Part shown: one piece after another, positions 41,192 to 50,405 of the stretch | Numbering within the stretch: the first letter of the stretch is position 1 | Layout: each line of letters starts with the position of its first letter | DNA from: Halalkalibacter oceani | Lineage (GTDB): Bacteria; Bacillota; Bacilli; Bacillales; Bacillaceae_D | Assembly (NCBI RefSeq): GCF_023715705.1 | Contig: NZ_JAMBOS010000001.1 | Coordinates: 62,001 to 126,000 of the forward strand | DNA: 64,000 bases | Direction: 5' to 3' | The notes under the pieces: generated by a model | What the model was told of the DNA's origin: nothing | The model's input: only the letters and a program-made list of their open reading frames with translations | The model's database searches: none | Program-made: the position numbers and the translations under genes

Positions 41192-42400
41192 GTGGCAAAT
41201 TGGATTGAACGTGACCAGCGGGCTGTGATGTCAACCTATGGCCGGCTGCCTATTGTGATTGCAAAAGGCGAGGGGAATTATTTAATTGATGAAGAAGGAA
41301 AACAATATTTGGATCTATTCACCGGGTTGGCTGTAAATATTCTCGGGCATTCGCATCCTGCTGTACTGAAGGCTTTACATGAACAGGGAGAGCAATTTCT
41401 TCATATTTCAAATGTGTTTTACAATAAGCCGGCCATTACGCTTGCCGAAAAGCTGACAAAGCTCTCAATCGCCGGAAAGGTCTTCTTTACGAATTCTGGA
41501 GCCGAGGCGACTGAAGCGGCGGTCAAGCTGATCCACAAATGGACGAAGCAGCAAGGGGAAGAGCGACGAGGGATTGTCGTCATGAAGAAAAGCTTTCACG
41601 GCCGGACGCTCGGAGCGCTGAAGCTCACGCGGCAGCCGGGGGTTTATCAGGATTTCCCGGTGACGGATGTCCCGGTATACGAAGTCGAGCCGGGCGATTC
41701 AGCGGCGCTCGAAACGATTTTCCAGCAGCATCAGCCAGCGGCCATCATTGCTGAGCCTCTGCTTGGTTCGGGCGGAATCGTGCCGCTAAGCAGCTCTTAC
41801 TTGCAAGCAATGGAGTCGCTTTGCAGGCAGTACGGCGTCCTTTTATGCATGGATGAAATTCAGACAGGCGTCGGCCGTACCGGCACTTTTTTTGCTTATC
41901 AGGATGCCGGGATTGAGCCGGATGTGATTTTGTTTGCGAAAGGGATTGGCGGCGGTCTGCCGCTTGGTGGAATTATTGCCGCCGAGAAGCTTGCTGATTT
42001 ATTTAAGCCCGGCGATCACGGGACGACCTTCGCGCCGTCTCCGTTAAGCGCGGCTTTAGGCAATGCCGTAATTGAGGTACTGATCGAGCAGCACCAGCTC
42101 GAGCGGGGGAAAGAGGCGGCGGCCCTGTTGCAGACGAGCATTTATGAGCTGAAAGAGCGCTACCCGCATTATATTAATGAAGTGAGAGGAAAAGGGATGA
42201 TGCTCGGAATTGTGCTGGAGCTTGAAGCGGCGCAAGTAAAGTCGGTTCAACGTGGATTGCTTGAGCAGGGCGTGATGGTCGATGTCACGCAGCAAACGAT
42301 TATCCGCCTTCTGCCACCACTCACCTTGACGAAAGAGGACATCGAGGTCTTTATCACGAAGCTGGAGCAACAGCTGGCTGCCGTTGGAGGTCAGTCATGA
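41192..42400 (+). CDS. Class III aminotransferase (ArgD-like) in the dap cluster
   Basis: A 402-residue PLP enzyme of the acetylornithine/4-aminobutyrate aminotransferase group. [28 protein letters not shown], the [15 protein letters not shown] aspartate loop and the PLP lysine in [15 protein letters not shown] are clear. GTG 41192 has AAAGGGGAAA upstream. Its stop overlaps the dapL start (ATGA). Placement between dapH and dapL implies it provides the N-acetyl-diaminopimelate aminotransferase step. In B. subtilis a class I enzyme (PatA) does that step. It could instead be a displaced acetylornithine aminotransferase. Confidence 0.85.
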   Translation: MANWIERDQRAVMSTYGRLPIVIAKGEGNYLIDEEGKQYLDLFTGLAVNILGHSHPAVLKALHEQGEQFLHISNVFYNKPAITLAEKLTKLSIAGKVFFTNSGAEATEAAVKLIHKWTKQQGEERRGIVVMKKSFHGRTLGALKLTRQPGVYQDFPVTDVPVYEVEPGDSAALETIFQQHQPAAIIAEPLLGSGGIVPLSSSYLQAMESLCRQYGVLLCMDEIQTGVGRTGTFFAYQDAGIEPDVILFAKGIGGGLPLGGIIAAEKLADLFKPGDHGTTFAPSPLSAALGNAVIEVLIEQHQLERGKEAAALLQTSIYELKERYPHYINEVRGKGMMLGIVLELEAAQVKSVQRGLLEQGVMVDVTQQTIIRLLPPLTLTKEDIEVFITKLEQQLAAVGGQS

Positions 42401-43548
42401 TTGCCGCAAACGAATTAGTAAAAATCAGGCGCGAGCTTCATCAAATTCCGGAGCTCGGGTATCAGGAATTCAAGACTCAGCGTTATTTGCTCGAACGAAT
42501 CAGCGAATTGCGTCAGGATTTCTTGACGGTTGAAGCATGGAAAACAGGGATTTTCGTCCATGTCAAAGGGACTGTCGGCACAAAAACATTCGCTTACCGT
42601 GCTGACATTGACGGATTGCCGATTGAGGAGCAGACGAGCTATCATGACTTTCGTTCGCAGCATGAAGGGGCGATGCATGCCTGTGGTCACGATTTCCATA
42701 TGACGATTGCACTTGGTCTATTAAGTTATTTCGCTGAGCAGCAGCCGCGCGAAAATATGCTCTTTTTGTTTCAGCCGGCCGAGGAAGGACCGGGCGGTGC
42801 ACTGCCGATGCTTGAAGCTGAGACGTTCAAAAAATGGTGGCCTGATGAAATGTTGGCGCTGCATATTGCACCGGAGTATCCGGTTGGCACGGTGGCGACA
42901 AAGCCCGGCCTGCTTTTTGCCAATACGTCGGAGCTGTTTATTACGTTGAAGGGAAAGGGAGGACACGCCGCTTATCCGCATACGGCAAATGATATGGTCG
43001 TCGCGGCGAGTCACCTTGTAACCCAGCTCCAGACGATTGTCGCCCGCAATGTGAACCCGCTTGATGCCGGGGTGATTACGATTGGCGTCATTAAAGGCGG
43101 AACAAAGCAAAATATCATCGCCGAATCAGCGACGATTGAAGGCACAATCCGTACGCGCTCGATCGAAACAATGAAGCAGATCAAAGCACGAATCGAAGCG
43201 CTGGTGGCCGGAATTGAAGTCGGCTTTACTTGCCGTGCTTCGATTGATTATGGCGCGAACTATTGCCAGGTTTACAATGACGAAGCAAGCACAGCTGCTT
43301 TTATTGAATTTGCCGAGCGCTATGAGGCAGTCACTTTCGTCCGTGCACCCGAAGCGATGACAGGGGAGGACTTCGGCTATTTTCTTGAAAAAATTCCGGG
43401 AATGATGTTTTGGCTCGGCGTTGACAGCGAACATGGTCTTCATGATGCGCGGCTTGAGCCAAAGGAAGAGGCGATTAACGTCGCGGTCGACCTGCTTATA
43501 AGCTATTTTAAGGAAAGAGATCAAAACGTTAGTGCTGGGCGTGAATAA
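42397..43548 (+). CDS. dapL: N-acetyldiaminopimelate deacetylase
   Basis: A 383-residue M20D peptidase (YkuR). Metal and catalytic motifs are [50 protein letters not shown] (Glu base) and PHTANDMV. It removes acetate to give LL-diaminopimelate. It starts by ATGA overlap with the aminotransferase and is followed by ykuS, in B. subtilis order. This is the family that also holds amino-acid amidohydrolases, but the neighbours make the assignment firm. Confidence 0.93.
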   Translation: MIAANELVKIRRELHQIPELGYQEFKTQRYLLERISELRQDFLTVEAWKTGIFVHVKGTVGTKTFAYRADIDGLPIEEQTSYHDFRSQHEGAMHACGHDFHMTIALGLLSYFAEQQPRENMLFLFQPAEEGPGGALPMLEAETFKKWWPDEMLALHIAPEYPVGTVATKPGLLFANTSELFITLKGKGGHAAYPHTANDMVVAASHLVTQLQTIVARNVNPLDAGVITIGVIKGGTKQNIIAESATIEGTIRTRSIETMKQIKARIEALVAGIEVGFTCRASIDYGANYCQVYNDEASTAAFIEFAERYEAVTFVRAPEAMTGEDFGYFLEKIPGMMFWLGVDSEHGLHDARLEPKEEAINVAVDLLISYFKERDQNVSAGRE

Positions 43549-43566
43549 TTTTCGCTGAACGGGAAA

Positions 43567-43596
43567 CCGTAAGGAGTGCTACTACACTACTTACGG
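43567..43596 (+). promoter_or_regulatory. Hairpin that covers part of the ykuS ribosome binding site
   Basis: CCGTAAGGAGTG and CACTACTTACGG form a 12-base-pair stem with one mismatch around CTACTA. The last two bases of the right arm are the first GG of the GGAGG that serves ykuS, so folding would hinder initiation. Confidence 0.5.
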
Positions 43597-43610
43597 AGGT
43601 GCAATATAAA

Positions 43611-43865
43611 ATGGCGAAGAAAATTGGGGTAGAACAATCATTAACAGCGGTCCAGCAGGAGCTGGAGCAAATGGGGTATGAGGTCGTGCCATTAAAGCAG
43701 GAGGCAGACGCAAATGGCTGCGACTGCTGCGTCATTACTGGCAGCGATCAGAATATGATGGGTGTTCAGGATGCCGCTATTCAAGGCTCTGTCATTAATG
43801 CCCACGGGATGAGTGCGCAGGAAGTTTGCCAAATGGTCGAACAGAAGGTCAACCAACAAGCATAG
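43611..43865 (+). CDS. ykuS: YkuS, UPF0180 family protein
   Basis: An 84-residue protein with the UPF0180 pattern: [37 protein letters not shown] and [16 protein letters not shown]. Function unknown. GGAGGTG precedes the ATG at 43611; part of that site lies in a hairpin. It occupies the same place (after dapL) as ykuS in B. subtilis. Confidence 0.88.
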   Translation: MAKKIGVEQSLTAVQQELEQMGYEVVPLKQEADANGCDCCVITGSDQNMMGVQDAAIQGSVINAHGMSAQEVCQMVEQKVNQQA

Positions 43866-43996
43866 GGAAACTGCCCGAAAGTCCGTCGAACCGTCATGAA
43901 GGGCGGCGAACTGCTTCGTCAGAAGGTTCAGTTCCGTTCCACATGAGCTTGAGGAAAAACGGGCTTTCCCGGATCGTGGTGGCTTTGCTCATGACA

Positions 43997-44046
43997 AAGG
44001 GTGGGCTAAAAGGTAAAAAACAACCTTTTAGCCCACCCTTATTTCA
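43997..44046 (+). terminator. Family A hairpin between ykuS and mscS
   Basis: AAGGGTGGGCTAAAAGG and CCTTTTAGCCCACCCTT pair perfectly over 17 bases, then ATTTC. It sits in the convergent gap and can serve both genes. Confidence 0.75.
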
Positions 44047-44064
44047 TTTGCCGTTAGATTCTTT

Positions 44065-44898
44065 CTACTTTTTCTCGATATACACTTGATGGGGGAATGG
44101 GATTTCGATATTATTTGCATCAAGCTCTTCTTTCAATTCTTTACGCAGCTTGCGCTCAACAGCCCATTGCGCCATATTTTCTGTTTTGGCGATGATCCGC
44201 AAGACGACATCCGAATCTCCCAGACCTTGAACGCCGATCACGTTCGGTCCTTCCTTGATCGTTGGATCCTCGGCGGCAATCCGGTCACACGCCTGCTGTA
44301 AAACAGCAATCGCATGATCGATGTTATCATCATAGGATATACTAATATCGACGAGGGCCCGCATGTTGCCGCGTGAATGATTGCTGACGCTGCTAATGTC
44401 ACGGTTAGGAATAAAATGCAGCGTGCCGTCAAACCCTCTTATTTGTGTGGTACGCAGGCCGACTTCTTCGACGACGCCGTCGACTCCGCCCGCCGTCACA
44501 TAATCATCAACGTCAATTTGTTTTTCAAGCAATAGAAAAAAACCGGTGACGACATCGCTGACGAGCCCTTGGGCGCCAAAGCCGATCGCCAGACCGACGA
44601 CACCGGCACCGGCAATCAATCCAGTTGGATTTAAGCCGAAGATGCTGATGACGATCGTAATAAAGACGAAGATAAGAACGTAGGAGAACGCATTTACCGA
44701 GAGCTTCTGTAATGTTTGCACTCGTCCTGCCGACATGTTTTTCTGTTTTTCCATTTTCGAGAACGTGCCACGAATCAGTCTTGTCCCGATTGAGCGGGCA
44801 ATGAAGAAGGCGATAACCGCCAGGGCAACCTGACCAATGATCAGCGCGATGCCAAGCAGAAAAGCCCCTTCCGTCCAATTGTTCAACCATTGTGTCAT
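44065..44898 (-). CDS. ykuT: MscS-family mechanosensitive channel (YkuT)
   Basis: A 277-residue channel with three membrane helices, the standard short MscS form. The pore helix reads [27 protein letters not shown], followed by [15 protein letters not shown] and [25 protein letters not shown] precedes the ATG. It matches ykuT in the ykuQRSTUV order, although transcribed from the opposite strand here. Confidence 0.9.
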   Translation of the reverse strand: MTQWLNNWTEGAFLLGIALIIGQVALAVIAFFIARSIGTRLIRGTFSKMEKQKNMSAGRVQTLQKLSVNAFSYVLIFVFITIVISIFGLNPTGLIAGAGVVGLAIGFGAQGLVSDVVTGFFLLLEKQIDVDDYVTAGGVDGVVEEVGLRTTQIRGFDGTLHFIPNRDISSVSNHSRGNMRALVDISISYDDNIDHAIAVLQQACDRIAAEDPTIKEGPNVIGVQGLGDSDVVLRIIAKTENMAQWAVERKLRKELKEELDANNIEIPFPHQVYIEKK

Positions 44899-45226
44899 CC
44901 AATCACTCCTTATGTAAACTATAACCGATCTGTTTGCCAGTAAACGTTACATCGAACAATCCTAGCATAAAAAAAGTGTTCACTCAACCGTAACAAAGAT
45001 GTAAATGAGAATCAACGAGCATATCCTTCGCTTTTTCAGGAAAACATTGCTATAATAATGGATGGAATCGCCGTTTATATAAAGGAAAAAAGGGTATACT
45101 ACAATTGCTTCGTTTTATTGTGGCAGTTGTTTATATTGATTATTAGCTAATATTGACTAGCATGTAAACTTCTTTTATAATGACGGCGAAGGGAAAAAAT
45201 AATTTTGATTTGGGAGGTTTTTACAT
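44899..45226. other. 328-base divergent intergenic region (mscS / peroxiredoxin)
   Basis: It holds the promoter of the peroxiredoxin gene at its right end and the AAGGAG site of mscS at its left end. An AT-rich middle contains a second TATAAT-like sequence near 45050. There is no supported gene; a 30-codon frame at 45058 lacks a ribosome binding site. I see no convincing PerR or Fur box. Confidence 0.5.
45153..45181 (+). promoter_or_regulatory. SigA promoter of the peroxiredoxin gene
   Basis: TTGACT (45153-45158), 17-base spacer, TATAAT (45176-45181), 46 bases before the ATG. Confidence 0.75.
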
Positions 45227-45778
45227 ATGACAGATAAGCGAATGGTAGGAAAGCAAGCGCCTAGATTTGAAATGGACGCCGTATTACCGAATAAAGAATT
45301 TGGTAAGGTGAGCCTTGAAGAAAATATGAAAAATGACAAGTGGACTGTCCTGTTCTTCTATCCAATGGACTTCACTTTCGTTTGCCCGACAGAAATTACG
45401 TCGCTAAGCGACCGCTATGATGAGTTCGAAGACCTTGATGCGGAAGTAATCGGCGTCTCCACAGATACAATTCACACACACAAAGCGTGGATCAACACAT
45501 CCCGTGATGACAACGGACTTGGTGATTTGAAATATCCACTGGCAGCGGATACGAACCACACTGTATCACGCGATTACGGTGTATTGATTGAAGACGAAGG
45601 GGTTGCTCTTCGTGGCCTGTTCATTATCAGCCCTGAAGGCGAGTTAATGTACTCTGTTGTGAACCACAACAACATCGGTCGTGATGTAGATGAAACACTT
45701 CGCGTTCTTCAAGCATTACAAACTGGTGGACTTTGCCCGGCGAACTGGAAGCCAGGTCAAGCGACACTTAACGTTTAA
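45227..45778 (+). CDS. ykuU: Typical 2-Cys peroxiredoxin (YkuU)
   Basis: A 183-residue thiol peroxidase that reduces hydrogen peroxide and alkyl hydroperoxides. The peroxidatic cysteine lies in FYPMDFTFVCPTEI and the resolving cysteine in GGLCPANWKPG; both are intact. GGGAGG precedes the ATG. It is followed by a terminator and the thioredoxin-like YkuV gene, the same pair as in B. subtilis. YkuV may act as its reductant. Confidence 0.93.
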   Translation: MTDKRMVGKQAPRFEMDAVLPNKEFGKVSLEENMKNDKWTVLFFYPMDFTFVCPTEITSLSDRYDEFEDLDAEVIGVSTDTIHTHKAWINTSRDDNGLGDLKYPLAADTNHTVSRDYGVLIEDEGVALRGLFIISPEGELMYSVVNHNNIGRDVDETLRVLQALQTGGLCPANWKPGQATLNV

Positions 45779-45793
45779 AAGATAGGTGAAAGA

Positions 45794-45835
45794 GGGGGGT
45801 GTCTCATCAAGGTTTTTGCCTTGGGGACACCCCCG
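45794..45835 (+). terminator. Hairpin after ykuU
   Basis: GGGGTGTC...CAAGG pairs with CCTTG...GACACCCC. The T-run is lacking, so partial read-through into ykuV is possible. Confidence 0.55.
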
Positions 45836-45897
45836 CTCCCCTTCCGGATGCACTATTTTAGAAAGTAATGAACATACAGGAATAGGAGGCTTTTTCG

Positions 45898-46350
45898 ATG
45901 GCGCTAAAATTACGCTCACAAATGCCTGAACTTGATGGCGCAACAACTTGGTTAAATGGTGAATATTCAAAAAGTGATCTAATCGGAAATAAACCGACAT
46001 TAATTCACTTCTGGTCGATCAGCTGTGGTTTATGTAAGGAAGCAATGCCAAATGTCAATGAATTTCGTGATCAATACAAAGACAAGCTGAATGTTGTCGC
46101 TGTTCATATGCCTCGATCTGAAAAGGATTTGGATCTTGAGGAAATTAAAAAGGTTGCCGAGGAACATGATATTTCCCAGCCTATTTTCGTCGACAGTGAG
46201 CATAAGCTGACAGACGCATTTGAAAATGAATACGTTCCAGCTTACTATGTATTTGATGAAGAAGGGCAGCTTCGCCATTTTCAGGCGGGCGGTGGCGGTA
46301 TGAAGATGCTGACAAAGCGTGTGAACCGCGTGCTTGGTATTAAAGAATAA
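45898..46350 (+). CDS. ykuV: Thioredoxin-like thiol-disulfide oxidoreductase (YkuV)
   Basis: A 150-residue cytoplasmic thioredoxin-fold protein of the TlpA/ResA/YkuV group. The active site reads FWSISCGLCKEAMPN (CxxC) and the cis-proline is in FENEYVPAYYVFDEEG. No signal peptide is present, unlike ResA. AGGAGG lies upstream of the ATG. It pairs with the preceding peroxiredoxin. Confidence 0.92.
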   Translation: MALKLRSQMPELDGATTWLNGEYSKSDLIGNKPTLIHFWSISCGLCKEAMPNVNEFRDQYKDKLNVVAVHMPRSEKDLDLEEIKKVAEEHDISQPIFVDSEHKLTDAFENEYVPAYYVFDEEGQLRHFQAGGGGMKMLTKRVNRVLGIKE

Positions 46351-46370
46351 GCGAATAAGATCGGTTTCGA

Positions 46371-46411
46371 GAGGCTGGGACAAAGGGTTATTTACCTTTT
46401 GCCCAGCCTTT
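46371..46411 (+). terminator. Family A hairpin after ykuV
   Basis: GAGGCTGGGACAAAGGGT pairs with ACCTTTTGCCCAGCCTTT. A family B hairpin follows within ten bases. Confidence 0.7.
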
Positions 46412-46419
46412 GACTCTTT

Positions 46420-46452
46420 AGCCCGTTGTGAATATGTCCTCACAACGGGCTT
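46420..46452. repeat. Family B hairpin (AGCCCGTTGTGA palindrome), copy 2
   Basis: AGCCCGTTGTGA and TCACAACGGGCT form a 12-base-pair stem. It matches the copy at 2905-2939, including the following GCGTG...GATTCCC tail. Confidence 0.7.
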
Positions 46453-46559
46453 TGCTGCGTGACGCGATTCCCGTAGAGCTCCTTTTTTCAAAGTGGTCTC
46501 CCCGTTTCTTCTTGCTTTTCCCTATTTATAGGTAAAACGTAATGAAAGGGGAAGGTGAA

Positions 46560-47240
46560 ATGAAGATCACTGATAAACGAACTGCACTCCCGGTTCATGG
46601 TACGCGACGTTACAGACAGAGAACGCAACGGCAGATTCAATTTATCGCGCTTCATCATAGTGCGACTGTAAGTGGAAGTGCAGAGGCTTTTGCTGCTTAT
46701 CATGTCAATCAGCTCGGCTGGCCGGGAATTGGCTATCATTATGTCATTGATAAAAAAGGTGGAATCAGCTGGTGTCATCCGCTAGAGACGATCAGCTACC
46801 ATGTCGGCCGCAGCAATGGCGCGGCGGTCGGTATCTGTCTCGTCGGTGATTTTCGGCAGGAACGGCCGCAGCCGGCTCAACGGACTGCGGCTGTTGAATT
46901 AACAAAAAGCTTGATGAATGAGCTTGGCATCACGAAAGAGAAGGTGCTGGGTCATCAGGAGTTTCCGGGCTACCAATGGAAGGATTGTCCCGCTTTTTCG
47001 ATGAGTGACTTTCGTCGCGAATTAACGAACGCTGGATTGAAGCTGCTTTTTTCAAGAGGAGCTACAGGGCCGGAGGTGAAAGCGATCCAGCAGCGGTTGA
47101 AGGAGCTTGGTTATTCTCCGGGTCCGATCGACGGAATTTTTGGGCCGCAAACCGCCGCTGCTGTTATCCGCTTTCAACAGCAGGCGGGAATTACCGTCGA
47201 TGGAATTGTCGGTCCGGAAACATGGGGACGCTTATTTTAG
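46560..47240 (+). CDS. N-acetylmuramoyl-L-alanine amidase with peptidoglycan-binding domain
   Basis: A 226-residue enzyme. The Amidase_2 domain (about 1-150) carries zinc ligands in FIALHHSAT, GYHYVIDKKGGISW, the LVGDF region and LGHQEFPGYQWKDCPAF. A C-terminal PG_binding_1 domain (about 160-226) shows GATGPEVKAIQQRLKELGY, GIFGPQTAAAVIRFQQ and GIVGPETWGRL. No signal peptide is present, as in XlyA/CwlH-type lytic enzymes. It would need a holin, mother-cell lysis or another exit route. No phage gene is nearby. AAAGGGG precedes the ATG at 46560. Confidence 0.9.
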   Translation: MKITDKRTALPVHGTRRYRQRTQRQIQFIALHHSATVSGSAEAFAAYHVNQLGWPGIGYHYVIDKKGGISWCHPLETISYHVGRSNGAAVGICLVGDFRQERPQPAQRTAAVELTKSLMNELGITKEKVLGHQEFPGYQWKDCPAFSMSDFRRELTNAGLKLLFSRGATGPEVKAIQQRLKELGYSPGPIDGIFGPQTAAAVIRFQQQAGITVDGIVGPETWGRLF

Positions 47241-47242
47241 AG

Positions 47243-47279
47243 AAGACAAAAAAGACAGGGAGTTTTGTTACTCCCTGTC
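47243..47279 (-). terminator. Terminator of rnjA
   Basis: GACAGGGAGT and ACTCCCTGTC; on the reverse strand the stem is followed by TTTTTTGTC. Confidence 0.75.
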
Positions 47280-47290
47280 CGTTGCGTAGC

Positions 47291-48958
47291 TTATACTTCC
47301 ATGATAATCGGAAGGATCATTGGTCTGCGCTTTGTTCGCTCGTATAAAAAAGGACCTAGTAAATCGGTAATTTCATTTTTGATTTCCGACCATTGCGTCG
47401 TCTTTCTTTCCATAACGCTGTCCAAATGAGCCGCCAACAGCTTTTGCGCTTCATTAATTAAGTCACTGGACTCTCTCATGTAAACAAATCCGCGAGAGAT
47501 TAAATCAGGCCCGGCGGTCACTTTGAATTCCTTCATGTTCAAGCTGACGACGACGACGACCAGTCCCTCCTCTGAAAGAATACGACGGTCACGCAAAACG
47601 ATATTTCCAATATCGCCAATCCCGTTTCCGTCGACGTAGACAGAGCCGGATGGAATCTTTCCGACAACGCCGGCTTCCTCAGGATGGAGGGCGAGGACAT
47701 CGCCATTTTCCATAATAAAGCTGTTCTTTTCGTCAACTCCACAATCCTTGGCCAATTTAATATGCATTTTAAGCATCCGGTATTCACCGTGAATCGGCAT
47801 GAAATATTGCGGCTTCATTAATCGAAGCATCAGCTTTTGCTCTTCCTGACCGCCGTGTCCGGATGTGTGAATATCGTTTAAAGGTCCGTGAATGACGTCA
47901 GCCCCGGCACGGTAAAGCTGATTGATCGTTTTGCTGACGCTTAAGGTGTTCCCCGGAATCGGCGAGGACGAAAAGACGACCGTGTCACCCGGGATGATTT
48001 GTATTTGGCGATGTGTGCCGTTTGCAATTCGGGAAAGTGCCGCCATCGGTTCTCCCTGACTTCCCGTACATAAAATCGTGACTTGATTATCAGGAAGCTT
48101 GTTCAACTGCGATGTTTCGATAAAGGTATTCTTCGGCGCGCGAATATAGCCGAGCTCCTGTCCGATTGTTAAAGCTGATTCCATGCTTCGGCCAAACACC
48201 GCTATTTTTCGTCCATGATGGACGGCTGCCTCGACGACCTGCTGCAGTCGGTGAATGTTTGAAGCAAAGGTCGCAAAAATAATGCGGCCATCGACCTTGC
48301 GGAAAATCGAGTCTATGCTCTCGCCGACCTTTCGCTCCGACATCGTGAAATCAGGAATTTCACTGTTCGTACTGTCTGAAAGTAAACAGAGCACGCCTTC
48401 TTCACCGATCTTTGCCATTTTCGTCAGGTTGGCAGGCTCTCCGACCGGAGTAAAGTCGAATTTAAAATCCCCGGTATGAACGACATTGCCGGGAGGCGTT
48501 TTGACGACGATTCCATAAGAGTCGGGAATACTGTGTGTCGTGCGGAAGAACGTCACCGATGTTTTCGCGAATTTGACGATCTGATCTTCATGAATTTCAT
48601 GAAACTTAGCTTTTCGCAGGAGTCCGTGTTCCTCCAGCTTGCCTTTTAACAGGCCCAAGGCCAGTTTACCACCATAAATGGGTACATTAATTTCTCGTAG
48701 AAGATAGGGAATACCACCGATATGGTCTTCATGTCCGTGCGTGATAAAAAGACCTTTAATTTTATCCTCATTCTTCACTAAATACGTGTAATCGGGAATG
48801 ACATAATCGATTCCGAGAAGCTCGTCCTCTGGAAACTTAATTCCGGCATCGATTAGAATAATTTCATCCTGAAATTGGACCGCGTACGTGTTCTTGCCAA
48901 TTTCACCTAAACCGCCAAGTGCAAAGACGGCTGTCTGATTGTTTTTAACTTGCTTCAT
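47291..48958 (-). CDS. rnjA: Ribonuclease J1
   Basis: A 555-residue enzyme, exactly the B. subtilis RNase J1 length. It has 5'-3' exonuclease and endonuclease activity in mRNA turnover and rRNA maturation. The beta-lactamase domain has the [11 protein letters not shown] zinc motif, GDFKFDFTP and [15 protein letters not shown]. The beta-CASP domain has [28 protein letters not shown] and [27 protein letters not shown] completes the site. It lies 4 bases after rpoY in one operon, as in other bacilli. Confidence 0.97.
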   Translation of the reverse strand: MKQVKNNQTAVFALGGLGEIGKNTYAVQFQDEIILIDAGIKFPEDELLGIDYVIPDYTYLVKNEDKIKGLFITHGHEDHIGGIPYLLREINVPIYGGKLALGLLKGKLEEHGLLRKAKFHEIHEDQIVKFAKTSVTFFRTTHSIPDSYGIVVKTPPGNVVHTGDFKFDFTPVGEPANLTKMAKIGEEGVLCLLSDSTNSEIPDFTMSERKVGESIDSIFRKVDGRIIFATFASNIHRLQQVVEAAVHHGRKIAVFGRSMESALTIGQELGYIRAPKNTFIETSQLNKLPDNQVTILCTGSQGEPMAALSRIANGTHRQIQIIPGDTVVFSSSPIPGNTLSVSKTINQLYRAGADVIHGPLNDIHTSGHGGQEEQKLMLRLMKPQYFMPIHGEYRMLKMHIKLAKDCGVDEKNSFIMENGDVLALHPEEAGVVGKIPSGSVYVDGNGIGDIGNIVLRDRRILSEEGLVVVVVSLNMKEFKVTAGPDLISRGFVYMRESSDLINEAQKLLAAHLDSVMERKTTQWSEIKNEITDLLGPFLYERTKRRPMILPIIMEV

Positions 48959-48962
48959 ATTA

Positions 48963-49172
48963 TTATAACGACTCCACTTTGAAATCTTCTTTGTTTTCTT
49001 CGTACTCTAAAAACGCACCAGAGATTGGCGTTATAAATTCGATGTTGTATTTGCGCGGAGCAAGCTTTCTACGCACGTCAGCTTCTGATTCCGCCTCAAC
49101 ATAAATTGCTTCTGTATATTCCCGTACAGGCACTTCTTTAAAATTCTCTTGAAAAAACACTTTAAAAATCAT
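48963..49172 (-). CDS. rpoY: RNA polymerase epsilon subunit
   Basis: A 69-residue small subunit (YkzG, DUF1447) of Gram-positive RNA polymerase. The N-terminus [20 protein letters not shown] and the segment [15 protein letters not shown] are characteristic. GGAGAGG precedes the ATG. It is immediately upstream of rnjA, the conserved arrangement. A TATAAT on the reverse strand about 40 bases upstream may be its -10 box. Confidence 0.93.
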   Translation of the reverse strand: MIFKVFFQENFKEVPVREYTEAIYVEAESEADVRRKLAPRKYNIEFITPISGAFLEYEENKEDFKVESL

Positions 49173-49539
49173 AGTTCTACCTCTCCTTACCGTTGGTTAT
49201 ATTTTCATTATAAAGCAAATATAGCACTATTTCATGTTTTTCTTTTGACGCCCTGGAAGAACGGCAGCTTCAACCGCCATTTTTCACATAACCAACGCAC
49301 ATTATACTTCAATAAGTCTATTTTTTGGTAAAAGCTGCCGGCAGCCTTTAATAATTTTTTTGCGAAGTTTTTTTAGCATATTTCCTTCCCTCCTTAACAA
49401 AGATTTTAAGTTCCAAACGTGTCCAACCGGAGAGGTTTTTGTTATGCTTAGTATGTGTGAACCGATTCTAATCTGTTCAAGGAAATGGCTGGAAGTTTCT
49501 TTGAAGGGTGAACGAGAGATAGAAAGTGGGGAGAAAAAA
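49173..49539. other. 367-base divergent region between rpoY and ykrA
   Basis: It contains the leader of rpoY, a candidate 25-codon reverse gene (49302-49379) and the AT-rich promoter region of ykrA. I see no RNA gene or repeat here. Confidence 0.45.
49302..49379 (-). CDS. Candidate basic 25-residue peptide upstream of rpoY
   Basis: The reverse-strand ATG at 49379 has AAGGAGGG 8 bases upstream, among the best sites in the region. The peptide begins MLKKLRKKIIKG and ends RLIEV. It is strongly basic and amphipathic, without a signal. It could be a leader peptide for rpoY-rnjA, a small regulatory peptide, or chance. Confidence 0.4.
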   Translation of the reverse strand: MLKKLRKKIIKGCRQLLPKNRLIEV

Positions 49540-50319
49540 ATGGAAAAGAATAAACCGATTGTGTTCTTCGATATTGATGGAACTCTTTTGAATGAAGAGA
49601 AGGAATTGCCGCAATCAACGAAGGAAGCTATTTTTTCCTTGCAGGAAAAAGGCGTTTATGTGGCGATTGCCACAGGACGGGCTCCGTTTATGTTCAAGGA
49701 GCTGCGTGAAGAGCTTGGAATCGAATCATATGTCAGCTTTAATGGCTCGTATGTCGTCGTGGAAGGGAAGGTCATTCATGATGTCCCGCTGACGACGAAT
49801 GAATTAATCCGCCTGGAAAAGGCTGCCGAGAAGGCGAATCATTCGATGGTTTTTCTCGACCATAATGGAGCGGTCGCCAACCGCGCCGACGATCATTATA
49901 TCGCAGAGAGTCTGGGAGGGCTTAAGCTCCCGTATCCCCCTGTGAAAAAAGATGAGTATCACCAGCGTAAAATTTATCAGGCACTCTTATTCTGTCAGGA
50001 AGAAGAGGAAGAGATGTATGTCCAAGGGCATAACCATTTTGATTATATTCGCTGGCATCCTTATTCTGTCGATATTCTTCCGGGCGGCGGTTCGAAAGCG
50101 AGAGGGATCAAGCAGGTGCTCGATTATTTATTCATTCCGCAGGAGCAGTCATATGCTTTCGGCGATGCGTTAAATGACCTGGAAATGCTTCAGTTTGTCG
50201 GAACTGGAGTGGCAATGGGAGATGGGAGAGAAGAAGCGAAGGCAGTCGCCAATTATGTCACAAAGCCAGTGGACGAAGATGGCATCCTTCATGGGCTTCG
50301 CTATACCGGCCTGCTATAA
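49540..50319 (+). CDS. ykrA: HAD-superfamily Cof-type phosphatase (YkrA)
   Basis: A 259-residue hydrolase. HAD motif I is FFDIDGTLL, motif II ATGRAPFM, motif III a lysine in GGGSKARGIKQV, and motif IV AFGDALNDLEML. The C2B-type cap domain lies between. It probably dephosphorylates sugar phosphates or flavin-type substrates. ATG 49540 has GGGGAG upstream; the open frame extends further without a site. It matches ykrA next to rnjA-rpoY in B. subtilis. Confidence 0.9.
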   Translation: MEKNKPIVFFDIDGTLLNEEKELPQSTKEAIFSLQEKGVYVAIATGRAPFMFKELREELGIESYVSFNGSYVVVEGKVIHDVPLTTNELIRLEKAAEKANHSMVFLDHNGAVANRADDHYIAESLGGLKLPYPPVKKDEYHQRKIYQALLFCQEEEEEMYVQGHNHFDYIRWHPYSVDILPGGGSKARGIKQVLDYLFIPQEQSYAFGDALNDLEMLQFVGTGVAMGDGREEAKAVANYVTKPVDEDGILHGLRYTGLL

Positions 50320-50350
50320 AGGAGAGGAGCCAACCTCGGCGCCGTTTTAT

Positions 50351-50390
50351 AAAAAGCCCGTACCGGGAAACCTCGGTACGGGCTTTTCTC
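50351..50390. terminator. Bidirectional terminator between ykrA and def
   Basis: AAAAGCCCGTACCG and CGGTACGGGCTTTT form a perfect 14-base-pair stem with T-runs on both strands. Confidence 0.85.
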
Positions 50391-50405
50391 TGCCATAGCA
50401 GAGGT

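Noticed and set aside
45058-45150. 30-codon frame in the mscS-peroxiredoxin gap
   Set aside because: No ribosome binding site; it lies just upstream of the mapped promoter elements.
46371-47240. Prophage remnant suggested by the endolysin-like amidase and flanking repeats
   Set aside because: Neighbours on both sides are conserved chromosomal genes (ykuV, rnjA), and no integrase, holin or structural gene is present.
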